Positions 25,372 to 39,100 of a DNA stretch of 64,000 nt are shown piece by piece (positions within the stretch are counted from its first letter, which is position 1; each line of letters begins with the position of its first letter). The stretch comes from Mycteria americana. Lineage: Eukaryota > Chordata > Aves > Ciconiiformes > Ciconiidae. A program made the position numbers and the translations under genes. The stretch lies in NCBI RefSeq assembly GCF_035582795.1, contig NC_134366.1, forward strand, positions 2,501 to 66,500, in the 5' to 3' direction. The notes beneath the pieces are model-generated. The model was not told the origin of the DNA, did not search any database, and saw only the letters and a list, made by a program, of their open reading frames with translations.

Positions 25372-26560
25372 AGCCGTGAAAGAACAGCTAAAAGTGGCCA
25401 GGGGACATATAAAGAATGGAAAAGGGAAAGGAATTATTGGCAAAATGCTAGGTACCTGTTTAGAAGCTGCTTATCAGGACAGGAAAAAGAACAATAAAAA
25501 GGAGCAGGACCTAAAAGAAGAAATAGAAGGCAGAAAGGCAGCTGAATTAATACTGTCTTTGAAAATGGAGCACCTGCAGCAACAATTACAGGAAGAAAAG
25601 GAGAAAACACAAAAGTTGGAAGAAAAGATCGAGATGATGCTCATGCAGCCCTGCATCCCCCTAATGCTATGCCAATTAGGAAACTCATAGTGTCCCCAGA
25701 GGATTGGGATGGTGATACTGGAGTGATCCAGATGACCGTGAAAAAGAAAATGCTAACCCGCTACCCTTTCCGGACTCCTCCGAATATAAGACTAGGCCCA
25801 TTATTAAAGCAGAATACTCTGAAGGACCTCGAGGAGGCGGTCAGCGATATAGTATGCAAAGCACTCCATGGGATGCATTACGACTGGCAAAATTACAAGA
25901 GAAATACAGCAGAAAGCCACGTGACACTGAAACTGAATATTTGCGGTGCGTCCGCCTCAGCGGTGGTGACCGAATAATGTTGAGTGGAGACAAAGCAAAC
26001 TGTTATTGGGGTAGAGGAATTTCCTTAAACCTAGGACCCAACCTGACAGATGAAGGCCATTCTATCACCAGTAGGGTAGCCTACTGGGCTGGGGGAATAG
26101 ATGCCTTGGACTGAGGTGAACCTTCTGTAAGTCCCGTCCGTTCCGTAAGTGAACTCTCCGCTGCCGTCGCCAAAGCCACCTGCATATGCATAAATGTAGA
26201 GAGTCCAGTGATATCCCGATATCTGCTACGGTAGATTACAACAGGCTAAAGCCACTAATTAGGGGAGCCCTGGCAATTCTTAAACCTTATTTAATTGCAA
26301 AATGGGATGAGAGTAAAAGAGACACAGGGCAAAATGAGGAATTTGACAGTGATGATCCCCACAGACAACTCCCTACATGGGCAGAATTAACACATGGTAT
26401 TGTAAATCGTAGCCATGATTAGGGTGGGATGATCTGTCGACCGAGAAATCGGACCCAAGATCCCAAACAGGAGATCATCAAATGCGACCGGTAAAACAAA
26501 CACCCCCACAGGGAACAGGAACTAAACCAAGGGAAAATAGACCTAAAGACCCACAAGCAG
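25372..26560 (+). pseudogene. Frameshifted gag-like retroviral remnant
   Basis: Downstream of the second LTR, overlapping open frames in different phases (25376-25690, 25669-25977, 25854-26114, 26186-26422) together resemble a retroviral gag. The first part is lysine/glutamate-rich and predicted coiled coil (around residues 35-90). A middle part includes EDWDGDTGVIQM, and a later part has NRLKPLIRGALAILKPYL and WAELTHGIV, which look like capsid-type helices. Frameshifts near 25660 and 25950 and a break at 26115-26186 make it non-functional. No protease, reverse transcriptase or envelope frame follows, so the element is truncated. Family assignment within gag is uncertain. Confidence 0.5.
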
Positions 26561-27300
26561 AGTCTCGGGAGTAGAGAAATGAACTGTGGAGGAGAGCATT
26601 GGCACTGGGCATTCCCAGAGCTGCGATAAGGGACAGCCTACTAGCGTTATCCTAGGTCACTGCGTAGAGGGAGACCTAGAAATGCCATTTTCCCCAGCGA
26701 TGCGGAAGGCGGCAGTGCGGGAAGAGTGAAATAATAGCAGGTGGGGACCTGGAAAGGGAGAGACATAGAAAGGAAATGTAGAAGGCGACGGTGTGGAGGG
26801 CAGCGCAAAAAGCTTTGGGGAGCCAAACAGCCTGAAAGGGAGACAGAGGCAGGTACAGGCAAGGAGGCAGGCAGAAGTCTGGAGAAGCATGGCAGAGAGA
26901 GGCCTGGATGCACACGAGGGACCCGCGACTCACCGCAGCTCCTGGCACTGCCGGGAGACCTTCAGTGCCCTGAGGCTTCTCTCTCTCGGCCTCTGCCCCT
27001 TCCTCCTCCACAGTGCCAGCTGCCTCACTCGCCCAGGTGCCTCGATGCTCCTCTCCCAAGAGGCTTCCCAGAGACACGGTGGCTCATGCATGCGGCCGAT
27101 GGGGGAACCGAGCTCCCGGCACCACGTGCTGGTGGTGCGCTCTGTAGGGGATGGCTGGGAGGGATCCTTCCCAGCTGTGGGGACTGGCTGTTCCTTGCTG
27201 GAGGCAGCTGCCTGGGCAGGCCCCTTCATTTCACTCCTCAGCCAGATCCCACAGGCAGGCATGCCTAGGCAGACCCTCCCCATGTAGAGCCCCTCAGTAC
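26561..27300. other. GC-rich stretch, no named gene
   Basis: A moderately CpG-containing region with several overlapping open frames but no recognised domain. A GTGAGT donor-like site on the minus strand follows an open stretch near 26930. It could be an old promoter/first-exon region or simply GC-rich repeat. I see nothing decisive. Confidence 0.3.
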
Positions 27301-27870
27301 AGCAGGGCCAGCCCCATCCTCAGCCCTTTTTAAACCCTTGGCCCAGCCCTAGCCCCAGCCTCAGCCCTTTTTAAACCCCTGGCCCAGCCCCATCCTCACC
27401 TCATGGGTCCCACCTGTGCTGCCCCAGGCCACAGCTGGAGCCCATCGGGAACAGGGGGCTAATTACCCCAACCCTCACAAGCCAGACACAGCCAGCAACC
27501 TGGCACCAGCATGGGCACATGCCACCACCGAGATGGTGCCACCATGGGCAGATACTGCCGCCAAGCTGGCACAGGGGTGGCAGACTTTATTTTGCAGCCC
27601 AAAGCCAAGGTTAGCCTCTAAACAAAAGACCTCTAACTCTAAACAAAAGGCAGGACCCCCTTCGGGCTGGCGTCCGTCACGCGCAAGGCCAGGTCCCATT
27701 TTGGGCTGGCGTCTGGCACGCACAGGCAAGGTACCCCTTCAGGCTTGCGTCTGGCACGCACAGGCGCAGTATCCCAGGACCTCGCCTGTGTAGGCTGGAC
27801 ACCAGCCCAAACGGGGACCTCACCCGAGTTTGCTGGACGTGAGCCTGAACGGGGACCTCACCTGTGTGTG
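27300..27870. repeat. Short tandem duplications, CCCTTTTTAAACCC and GGCGTCTGGCACGC types
   Basis: Two copies of a ~55 base unit containing CAGCCCTTTTTAAACCC and GGCCCAGCCC occur at 27310-27395. From about 27660 to 27860 there are four or five imperfect copies of a ~44-50 base unit carrying TGGCGTCTGGCACGCACAGGC or GGACCTCACC. This is low-complexity, minisatellite-like DNA. No gene is seen. Confidence 0.6.
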
Positions 27871-27884
27871 CCAGAACCTGCAGT

Positions 27885-28185
27885 TCGGCCGCTCAGCTGC
27901 TAGGCCCTGGACCTTGGCCGCTCAGCCCTGCAGCTCAGCCGAGCAGCATAGTGGCTGAACGGCCAAGCGGCATAGTGGCCGAGCGACCGAGCTGCAGGGC
28001 CGAGCAGCCAATCTACAGGGCCGAGCAGCAGGGCCAAGTGGCCGACAGCATAGTGGCCGAGCTGCAGGGCCGAGCGGCCGACTGGCCGAGAGGCCGAGCT
28101 GCAGGGCCGAGCGGCCAAGCAGCCGAGAGGCCAAACGGCCGAACTGCAGGGCCGAGCGGCCAAGCAGCCAAGCTGCAGCGCCGAG
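27885..28185. repeat. GC-rich minisatellite (GCCGAGCGGCCAAG type)
   Basis: Irregular tandem copies of short modules GCCGAGCGGCC, AAGCAGCCGAG and AGCTGCAGGGCC, in blocks of roughly 12-40 bases. All six frames give low-complexity alanine/arginine/glycine translations that are not real proteins. The array is CpG-rich. Confidence 0.8.
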
Positions 28186-31100
28186 CTGTTCTCTTGGAAA
28201 GTCTAGATTTGACAGAAACTTCAGCAATGAGGTAAAAGCTTTACCCGAACAATTTACTTTTCAACCTTTTACTACTTCTGAAAGATACAGAAGAAACCCT
28301 ACTTTGATCCTGAATAAGTTAAGCAAGCAAAGATTTCACCTTGAGGAATGTAACAGTCTATTTCTGCCCCAACGAGGAAGCTACAGACTTGAGCCTGGAG
28401 AGAACCCAATGCTTGTCAGCTCTCCCAGCAGGTCCTTCTCAGCAGGCCGCTGGCATGTGTCAACTTTATTGTATTTAGGTACAATATAACAGAGGAACCT
28501 TTCCACCAGGCACTGCCTCCCAGAGGATATGATTTTAAGGACAGGATTAGAAAATTGGCTGTCTCTATATTTACAAAAGGTTGCCACCTTGTGTAAACAG
28601 CTTGAGAGTATGCTTTGATACGGGCATATACAAGGCAACTCACACCTTAGGGTGGATGCAATTAATATCTAAATCAGTCTATGCATAATGTTGCACTGTA
28701 TAGCTGTGGATTTGCTGAACGCATGCACATGGCATTTACATTTTTTAAATTAGAAAAAGGGACACTGAGAAAATTGGATATGGATTTAAAACAAAGAGCA
28801 GCGCTACCGAAATAATCCCTAGGATCAAATATTTACCATGCACGAGGAATACCTTGAACAGCAGTGCCCCCTCCAGCCCAGTTCTGCAATACGAAGATGT
28901 GATCGCCTACATCTAGTCTTTACGTGAAAAAAACCAGTTCGTTCAACCTCTCCCGGCAGGATTTTCAAATCGAGATTTTCATACTTTGTCTGGACTGGGT
29001 AGACTGACTAGATCGCTCTTTACTTTTCTCCAGGTGAGGCTTCCAAAACAAGAGACCAGCACTCCAAGTGAATTACTGTACGAGCAGAACGGAGAAGAAC
29101 AGAAGCATGACTTCTTGTGCCTCACGAGGCATACTGTTATTGAAACAGCTTCACATGGGCTTTTTCTTTTTTCCTTCTAACAGCACTAGAATTTTGACTC
29201 GTCCTAGCCTGTGACCCACTAAAACACTGAACTCCTTTACTCCAAGCAGATAAAAAATATCTTCCTATCAAACATCATAAATAGGCAAAAAAAATGTAGA
29301 GATAAAAACAAGCATCGCTATTTCATAAGGAAACTTGACTTTACTCGGCAAATTCCTGAGAGCTGAAGTCCTTCTTTGGAGCTGATCTAAGTCCTCCTGC
29401 CAGCCCAGGACCACTGAGAACAGAAAAAAACACCTTCTGTGTGTCCATGCTCAAACAAGGGAAAGAATTTCATTTTCCAGTTTCTTCTCTCTGCACATCT
29501 TCTCCTTCACGGCAGTATCAATTACAGGACAGGAGAAAACAAAACGATCTCGCCAAAGCACAGAAACGCACACCTGACAAACACAGATGTAAAAGCATCG
29601 CCTTGGGAAATTGAGATGAGAGAACTCCATCCTTTCCTTTCAGCCTGCGCTTTTGCAGCTGGCTGCCAGCCTCACCAACCCAGCTTGCCTTTGCTCCGTG
29701 GCATTTCCCCCCTCACCACATGCCAGGCATGGCATCTCCTTACTGTATATTCTTATGGCATCCCCTGCTGTCCCTTGCTCAGGCTCCTGATGAAGTCTGC
29801 TCCGCTCCTCCCTGCTCCTCTTGGAGGTGCAGAAGGCCACAGCACAGGAGGTACCTGCCCTTTCTGTGACGTCTGTTAAGGAAGATCTTTCCCCCGGAGT
29901 CTCTTTTTTGCCTTATCCATGACCTATTTTAATAAGCACTATGAAGATACTGATATCTGAGGCAATCGGGCTGCCAGAGCTACCCCACAGCACCTGTCGG
30001 TCTGCCTCACGAATGGAGGAAAACATTGTTCTAGTTGAACCTCAAGTGCCACGGCTTAAGCTAATCCCTTTTACCATGCCGCTGGAAGGTGCCTCGATCA
30101 TGTACAATGATGGGACGATAGTAAACAAAGGAGGAAGCTTTAATGCTGGCCAGTATAACTCCTTCTAACAAAGCCACAATTCTGTTCCGGTTTGCTGCCT
30201 TTGACAGTTAAAAACGGAAATGCCGGACAACGTAGTTCACATTGCACATCTGGTCTTTTCTTGTCTGAAGTCTTTTTCTTCCTCGCTTTACCTCTTTATA
30301 ATATTTGCCTTTTGTTTCAAGATGCTGGACGCATCTTGGCATTTGGTAGCTAGAGGACAGGGCAGTATGCTTGTAATGAAGTTCATCGCAGGTACGTCTG
30401 TACTGCAAAGGAGAACTTAAACAAGCCACGCATCAACGTGCCAAATGAGTTTAATTCATGCAGAAGAGGGACCTACGCGTCACCGCGTACGGCTCTACCA
30501 AAGGCCTACGATGACATCTGAAATTAGAGATCAGGTAGACAACAGGTATGTTACCTGGGGAAGGAAAATACTTGTCTAGCCTCTCACAGTGATAGGCCAA
30601 GTCCAGAGAACATGAAATAAGCCAGAAGGGTCTCTCAAACTTGGGCATCTCGCTCCTGCCTCAGCACCTCAGCCCCAGGCATGGCTCTCAGGAGCACTGG
30701 CGCTTGTTGAAACCTGCGATTGGCAGCTCCAGAAGAATGTAATTCATTTCTCAGTACTGCAAATACTGAAATATATTCTGAAGTGTGTACATAGATATAC
30801 ACACACTTCAGAAAACAAACACTGCTCTAAACATTTGTTTCAACTCCTCCAAGCTGCCCAAAGATCCTCGAAGCTTCTGCAAAGGAAAGTGCCGGAAGAT
30901 GGCCTGCAGAAGCAGGAAGGTGCGGGAGGGATGCCCCAGCAATCAGAGGCAAGAAGCGTTCTGGTGCCTACTCACAATAAAGGGAGAAGGAGCAGAAATA
31001 ACTCTAAGGTGACTCGGCCCTCACCTTCCGTTCTCTCCTGGACAGGACGTACTGAAAGAAAAAGCTGTACAATCATATTATACAAGCCCTATGGCCTGTA

Positions 31101-31659
31101 GTTCCCACTGTCCTATCTGCAAACTGCTGGGGCAGCAATAAGCCCACAAAGCACAACAGAATTTTCCCAGTTTTAACTTTTCCATTTGCAGTGCTGTCCT
31201 TTAGGAAGAAAGGGATCAGACATTTATTACCATGAAGTAGGGATGAGGTTTGAAAAGATGGGGTTTTAGGTTGTGCCTTGCTGCTGCAGAGTTCACATTT
31301 TGCAGGGGAACAAACATGACAGTATCAAATATAAAAATATATAATAAATCAAATATAATAAATCAAATATAATAAATCAAATATAATAATATATAATGTA
31401 ATCATAGATAATCTTTTTCCTTACAGATAGGCATCAAACAGCTCAGGATTACAGAGCAATAATGCTAGTGCTCCTTTCCGGTTTCCAGAAAGATCTTCCC
31501 CTTCCCAGTGAATTTTGCTTTTCACTTGATGGCTAGTCTGCCAAATCAGTAATCTATAAAGATGCACTCTTTCCAGAAACACCAAACACACTCTCATTTG
31601 CCCACGGTAATCCCAGAAACAGCATTTTCTCATACAAAAGTTGTACTTGTGACAGTCTA
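28186..31659. other. No gene recognised
   Basis: Ordinary A/T-leaning sequence without a recognisable coding exon or retroelement. A short A/T microsatellite built on AAATATAATAAATC occupies about 31326-31396, just distal to a CR1 3' end. Open frames of 60-146 codons (for example near 29439 and 29941) have no domain I know. Confidence 0.45.
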
Positions 31660-33125
31660 CAGAATCACAGAATCACAGAATCATATAGGTTGGAAAAGAC
31701 CTTTAAGATCATAAAGTCCAACCATAAACCTAACACTGCCAAAACCACCACTACACCATGTCTCTAAGCACCTCATCCAAACGTCCTTTAAATACCTCCA
31801 GGGATGGCGACTCAACCACTTCCCTGGGCAGCCTGTTCCAATGCTTGATAACCCTCTCGGTGAAGAAAAATTTCCTAATATCCAGTCTAAACCTCCCCTG
31901 GCGCAACTTGAGGCCACTTCCTCTTGTCCTATCACTTGTTACTTGGGAGAAGAGACTGACCCCCACCTCTCTACAACCTCCTTTCAGGTAGTTGAAGAGA
32001 GCGATAAGGTCTCCCCTCAGCCTCCTTTTCTCCAGGCTAAACAGTCCCAGCTCCCTCAAGCCGCTCCTCATAAGACTTCTGCTCCAGACCCTTCCCCAGC
32101 TTCGTTGCCCTTCTCTGCACACGCTCCAGCACCTCAATATCCCTCTTGTAGTGGGGGGCCCAAAACTGAACACAGTATTCAAGGTGCGGCCTCACCAGCG
32201 CCGAGGACAGGGGCACGATCACTTCCCTAGTCCTGCTGGCCACGCTATTTTTGATACAAGCCAGGATGCCATTGGCTTTCTTGGCCACCTGGGCACACTG
32301 CTGGCTCATATTCAGGCAGCTGTCAACAAACACCCCCAGGTCCTTCTCTGCCAGGCAGCTTTCCAGCCACTCTTCGCCAAGCCTGTAGCGTTGCATGGGA
32401 TTGCTGTGGCCCAAGTGCAGGACCCAGCACTTGGCCTTGTTAAACCTCATACAATTGACCTCGGCCCATCCATCCAGCCTGTCCAGGTCCCTCTGCAGAG
32501 CCTTCCTATCCTCAAGCAGATCAACACTCCCACACAACTTGGTGTGGTCTGCAAACTTACTGAGGGTGCACTCGATCCCTTCATCCAGATCATTGATAAA
32601 GATGTTAAACAGAACTGGCCCCAACACAGAGCCCTCGGGAACACCGCTTGTGACCGGCCGCCAACCGGAGTAAACTCCATTCACCACCACTCTTTGGGCG
32701 CGGCCATCCAGCCAGTTCTTTACCCAGCAAAGAGTACACCCGTCCAAGCCATGAGCAGCCAGTTTCTCCAGGAGAATGCTGTGGGAAACCGTGTCAAAGG
32801 CTTTACTGAAGTCTAGATAGACAACATCCACAGCCTTTCCCTCATCTATTAGGTGGGTCACCTTGTTGTAGAAGGAGATCAGGTTGGTCAAGCAGGACCT
32901 GCCTTTCCTGAACCCATGCTGGCTGGTCTTGATCCCTTGGTTATTCTCTACATGCCGTGTTATAGCACTCAGGATGATCTGCTCCATCAGCTTCCCCAGC
33001 ACCGAGGTCAGGCTGACAGGCCTGTAGTTCCCCGGGTCCTCCTTCCGGCCCTTCTTGAAGATGGGTGTCACATTAGCTAATCTCCAGTCAGCAGGGACCT
33101 CCCCAGTTAGCCAGGTCTAAAGATC
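31660..33125 (-). mobile_element. CR1 LINE with long reverse-transcriptase ORF
   Basis: The 3' end lies at the low coordinate: CACAGAATCACAGAATCAT followed by AGGTTGGAAAAGACC inverted, the CR1 terminal octamer repeat and signature. ORF2 is open for 344 codons at 32037-33071 and starts near the [20 protein letters not shown] motif. It contains the [11 protein letters not shown] block, [14 protein letters not shown], and the catalytic box FADHTKL, where the family has FADDTKL, so one catalytic aspartate is replaced by histidine. A frameshift near 32060 separates it from the C-terminal part (31751-32182, [16 protein letters not shown]). It is 5'-truncated at about 33125 and inactive. Confidence 0.93.
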
Positions 33126-36100
33126 TTCCAGAGCCTCCTGGTATCAACAATCTTCGGAGCAGAGCCATAATTTAAAAAATTTAGCTCCAAACCTACAGCA
33201 AATGTAAATCATCTAAGCTCTACTGATGTCAAAATGTAAAACACTACTGAAAATCTGAAAATATGATTACAAGGATAAAATTTATACTTGCTGCATCATC
33301 ACCAATTTCAGGGGCTGCCTGCCCCTTTTACTGAAGCAGAAAGATCTTGTCAAGCAAAATACTTAGTCAAATGAAGACACTGAAGCTTTCCTGAGGTCAT
33401 ACCACACTCAAGACTCCATTTTCCTGAGGCGGGTGCAGTCAATGGCATCCCCAGGGGAGGAACGGACAACCATGTCCTCAGCACAGCCTCTGGGAAACAG
33501 AAAGAAGCAGCAGCCACCGTTGTTACCGTAGCTCGCCCCTGGCCAAATCCCCTCCTTCCGCAGGGGCTTCTGGAGATGCCGCTCTTTCCCCACACTGCTG
33601 CTAACGGCACCCACGTTACGGAAGAATCAGGCACATTCAAGCTCCGGCCTGCCACCATCACAACAGGGCTTGGGGGTGACCTAGGGCTACGGGACAGGCT
33701 TCCGGGCACATGCTGGAGCTGGGGGCATCTGCATGGGGCAAGTGGGGCCAAGGGATGCTCAGGGGGAGCTCTGGCAAGTTCGGGAGGCACCTGGTGTCTG
33801 TGCCGGGGGAGGTGTCCATCTCCTTCCCCTCTTCCCTTCTATCAGGTCTTGGTAACTCCCTGGGGCTGCCCTGACCCGTCTCGCCTCTGGCGGACTGGGA
33901 GCCTGATGCAGCGAGGGGTTTGAAGCTTCCCGTCCTGCCACCCCTGGGTGGCCAGCAGGCAGGAGACACACCTGCACCTGCCAAAGAGGCTCACTCGCCT
34001 CACCGATGGCCTCGGCCCTCCCCCGCCGCCAGTACCCAACACCTGGCGCTCCCAGACAGCCAGAGGCGGCGCTCGAACGCCGGGCTGCAGTACTGCATTT
34101 CGGCCACGAGGCGGCGGCAGCGCTGCTGCGTACCTGTGCGGTGCCGGCGCTGCAGTACCGCGCTTCGGCCACGAGGCGGCAGCAGCAGCAAGCGCCCGTC
34201 GGGTGGCGCTTGCCCAGGAGCAGCACCGGCGCTGCAGTTCCGCGCTTTGCGCGCCGAGCGCCCGCCGACACCACGCACGTGGGGTGGAAGAGGCGTTTCC
34301 TTACCGGGAGGCAGCAACGAGGACGGCGGCATCACCTTGCAGGCACCGCAGCATCACATTGCCGTTACCGGCAGACGGCAACGTGGAGCGCGGTGGCAGC
34401 TCCGCGCATGGGCGCCGCCCTTGCTGCAGTACCGACTTTTGCTCGCCGGGCGGCAGCAGCGAGCGCGCACCATCTCGCATGCGCAGCCCCCGTGCTGCAG
34501 TACCGACTGCAGGTCGCCGGGCGACAACCGCGCGTGTCACTGCGCATGCGCTGCGCCCAAGCTACAGTACCAACTTTTGGTCGCTGGGCGGCAGTAGCGA
34601 GACGGGCGTCACGCGCCACCACGCATGCGCTGCACTCCAGCTGCAGTACTGCATTCTGGTCGCCAGGTAGCAGCAGCGAGCGCGGGTCAACGCCCATGCG
34701 CGGCACTCCACCTGCTGTACTGACAGCGGAAAGCCCGCAGAAAAACACACGACACCGGCAACAAAACTACATCTCGCTCCGCAGGAGCCGCGGCGATAGC
34801 TACGCCTCGCCGCACGCGCCCGAGAGTAGCGCAGCTGTCCAGCAGCCAAGTCCGCAAATACTACACCTCCCGGCATGCATTAGCAAACACAGCATGGCCG
34901 CCTGGCAGCTGAGGGACCGAAGACTTCAACTCCCGGCATGCCCCGGGAACCAACATGGCTGACCGGAAGCCTCGTGCCCCAAGACTACAGCTCCCGGCAT
35001 GCCGCGAGAGGTAGCCTTCCCTGCTCTCTGACCCTGCGGGGACACTGTTTTCCCCCCCGCCCCGAGCAGGTGCACCCGCCGATCCCCGAGCGCAGCCCCG
35101 CGCTCCCCAGTGCAGCGCAGAGCAGTCCCCTCGGCCGGCTCCAACACAGGGTGGTGCCCCGTGTCCCCGCCGCCACTCCGAGCCTCTGACACGGACCCCG
35201 CCACCCTCCCGCAGGCACGGCCGCCCTCTTTGGGGCTTTCCCTAGGGCACGCCGGTCGATTGCGCGGCGCTGCCACCGGGCCCAAAGCCCCGCCCCCCCG
35301 TGCTCCCCACCCCTGGTGAGCCCCCAGTGCCCTCCCCCACCCGGCCTCGGGAGAGGCGCCCTCCCCTCCCCCACCCGCCGTCCGGGACATCCACTGTCTA
35401 AGGGACACCCAGCCACACTCACCTTCTCCCTCGGTGCAGCCGTAGCTCGGCAACCGCTCTGCTCTGCTCCTCCCTTGGCTCATACTGGCCCCAGCACGGC
35501 CACCCGGCAGGGCAGCACCAGCCCCTCCACCGGCAGCCACCCCTTTACAGGGAGGGGCTGTCGCCATCAGCCTCACCACCTGCATCTGGGGCTCCTCCAG
35601 CCCCGGCCCACAGCGGGAGGCCAGCAGGAACAGGGGGCCATCACCCGACCCCCGCAGTGCGTCACCTCCTCCCCTGGGCTCCCTCACAGCCCCGCACCTG
35701 GTGCAAAGGGAGTGCAAACGCAGCTGTGAGGGCAAAGGAGACGGCAAGTATTTATTCAGTCATGCACATAAGTCCTGGGAGCGAGTCTGCTCCGGGGCTT
35801 GGGGCCCCCTGCGCTCCCCCTGCCACTGGGACGCTTTGGCAGTTGTATCCGGAGCTGCAATCATCGGTCTGGTAGGGAACGCACAGTTGGTTGGTTGGCT
35901 TCTGGAGAGATGGGCTGCTGGACAGAGGTGGAGGCTGCCAAAAATGAGAGGGGAGGGGAGAGGAGAGGAGAGGCAGAGAGGCAGCTGGCTGGACAGTGGA
36001 GGGTGTAGAAAAGAAAGCATGAGGTGGGGAGGGGGATAGTGAGAGAGACAGAAAAGACAGGAACAAGAAAAATGACAGGCACAGCGAGAGGGGGAAAAGA

Positions 36101-39100
36101 AAGGGAGCAGGACAGAGATGGAGAAAGAATTAGCAGGGACAGAAGAAGAGAGGCAGAAAGAGGGAGTGGGAGCAGGACAGAGACAGAAAAATAAGGATAG
36201 GGAGCATGATGGAGCTGAAAAAACCTCCAATGGGCAGCACGACAGAGAGGGATTAAAAAGAATAGGGGCTGGGAGCAGGACAGAGCAACACAGAATAAAA
36301 AAGGAAGAGGGAGCATGAGAAAAATGGGGGAGTGGAGAAGGACACATAGAATGACAGAGCAACAGAAGGAAAGAGGGTCAGGGAGCAGGACACTGGGACA
36401 GAATGTGAAAAGGCAGGACAGAATGGTAGAGACACAAGAAGAACAGAGAGACAAAGAGGGAGGCAAGGACAGAGAGAGATAATGACAGAGGGAGAGAAGG
36501 GCAGGGAGCAGCAGAGAGGGATGGAGAAAAAGAGGGATGGGGAACAGGACAGAGGGTTATAACGAGAAAAGTAACATGAGGGAGAAGGGCTGAGGAGCAG
36601 AGACGGAAAGGTACAGGGAAAAGGATGGTGAGATGGAGGAAGAAATAGGGTCAGGGAGCAGGACAAAAGGAGAGACAGAAAAAGGAGAGGAAGAAGGAAG
36701 GATAAAGATGGGGATGGCGAGTGGGATATAGGGAGAGAGAAAAAGTAGGACAGAGAACAGGGGAGAGGGACTGAATAATATAGAGATGCAGATTGGGACA
36801 AAGAGATGGAGAAGGTACAAACAACAATGGCTGGAGGACCTGTTTCTGACAACTTACTACTACTGATGTCACTTCCATGGCCTCAAAAATGGGACATGGC
36901 ACGAGACAGAGGAATGAGGAAGTGAAAGAAAAGGCACAGGGAACTTTTTAAAAATAAAAAAAAAAAAAGAAAAAACAAGAGAGCTAAATAGTGATAAGGA
37001 ACAGGATAGGGATGGGGAGCAGACAGAACAAGAAAGGAACAAGAAGCAACAGGAAACTAAAAAAAAAAATCTGCATTCCTCCTCTCAGAATCGTGGAAAA
37101 GCTTGCCTGTTGCTGCTCCAAAAGGAAAGGGATAAAATGTATGGGACTGTTATTACTACAAGATGATTGCTGTTATTGCTGCTTGCTTTTCCTTCTCCAT
37201 TAGGAAGTGTGCAGAGACTCATTTTTTTCAAAGGCAAAATTAACTTTTGTTAATCTCAGATGCTGAGATTTCCTAAACAACCTTCCAAATAGAACTTTCC
37301 CCACACTAGGTGGAATATCTATATAGACATTTAGGAAATTTTTTTCAAGTCTGTTTGCTTTCTTCGCAGATAAAGGTTACTACTTCTGCTTTCCCTTTCA
37401 CTGAGTTGCTGAAGTAATTCTAGGTTTTCCTTTCCTCTTTCACTCTCTTTCTCCTTTTCACCGACCCGACTTCTTTACATCATTCTCTCTTGATGGTCTG
37501 TTGGGCTAAGAAACCTTAACCCAGGAACAAAAGTCTCTTCACTGAGCTGGTGAATTGCAGCTTGCTCGTGCTGACAAAGGTTTCTAATATTATTGGCTGT
37601 ATAGTACCACTGTTGGAAGGCTGCTAGCTGTTTGCACAGCTTACTCCAGGCTCCTCTGTAGTGAGAGATTAATTTGTGCCAGAGCTTAGCACTAGTGACT
37701 GAAGTAAATGAAGCTTTAGGCCACATGACTTGTACTTTAACCTTTGTTTTTATCTATGGAAATATAACCAGTAGATAAGGAAGTATAAGTAAAACTTTAA
37801 CTGCAGGCTGTTCTGTAACAAAAGATAAGGAAACATCTCAAGACACAGACAAAAAGGGTGCCTGGAGGCTGCGGGAGAAAATCAGAAGAGAAGACCCCAG
37901 ACTCCACGAACAGGATTGGATGAGCGTAAGTGCCATCAGGAAATCAAGCGACCTATAGAGACTAGAAAATCCAGTAACAATCAAAAGGCAGGGTCCCTCT
38001 TCAGAGGCACCCAGCTCGAGCTGTAACTACTATGGCATATTAAACATAGTAGAAGAACGAACTCTGTTTGATTCTTTCATTAAAGTGGAACCTAGGGACA
38101 AGCCCTGTTGAAGTGGCGTTCACATAATTCCTACTGTGGTCTAGGTGGTGGCTGTGTAATTCCCACAACACCTCTCAGCATCCAAGCTCTGGTCCCAGCT
38201 GCAACTTTTTGTTGACTATAACTAATAACAGCGATAATGATAAATGTACTGCAAATGACCAAGCACCTGACCTGGAGACGAGCCAGACCTCTCCAATGGT
38301 AAGGATTTCTCACCTATTCAGTATGGAAATGGCTGAAGATGGAATCCAGTGAAGAAACAAATTCACGTAAGAAAGATCTAAAAAGCAATAGTTCTCACCT
38401 TTTTCAAGTCCTATTAAAACCTGTTTATGTATGCCCCTGTGTGTCTGTGCACACGTGCGCACGCAAGTGAACAGAAATCCAAAAACTCGAGAACATTATC
38501 GGGAGCAGAAGGAAAACAACTGTACCTGTCTTTGTTAAGACACATAAGGTTAGTGCAAGAGATACAAAGAAACAAAGTATTTATTGTTAAAAGCTTTTCT
38601 ACGAGTCACTCGGCATCATACAATGAAGATATGGTGGCTACAGAGTAGAGGGAGTCTCTCTCTCTCCCCCCCCTCCCCCCCCCACCCCTCTTTCTCTCCC
38701 CCCCATCCCCATGCACATATTTGCTCACTCTCACAAACCCACAGTTGTATTTTTTAATGGAGTTCCTGTCTTCAATGAGATTGGAAAAGGTGTTTATCAT
38801 ACAGGATCTGGCAGAACAGATACATCCTATTAAACAACAGAGCAGTTACAGAAAGGAGACCTCTTTCTTCAGGAAAAAAGAGCTTTCTTTTCCCCCCTCA
38901 TCTATTTGCACTGCCATAAAAGGGTTCTCAACACAAAAACAGGCCAAAAAAAACCCCCAGTACCTGACTAGCATTTTGGCAAAATTAGGAGCCCTAGGAT
39001 ATGCACCAATATTGATATATGCACTAATATTTTCACTCAGCTTCCACAGGATAAATTCTAAACAATGCGGTGTAAAAAACCTCCCAGCTGAAACAATGTC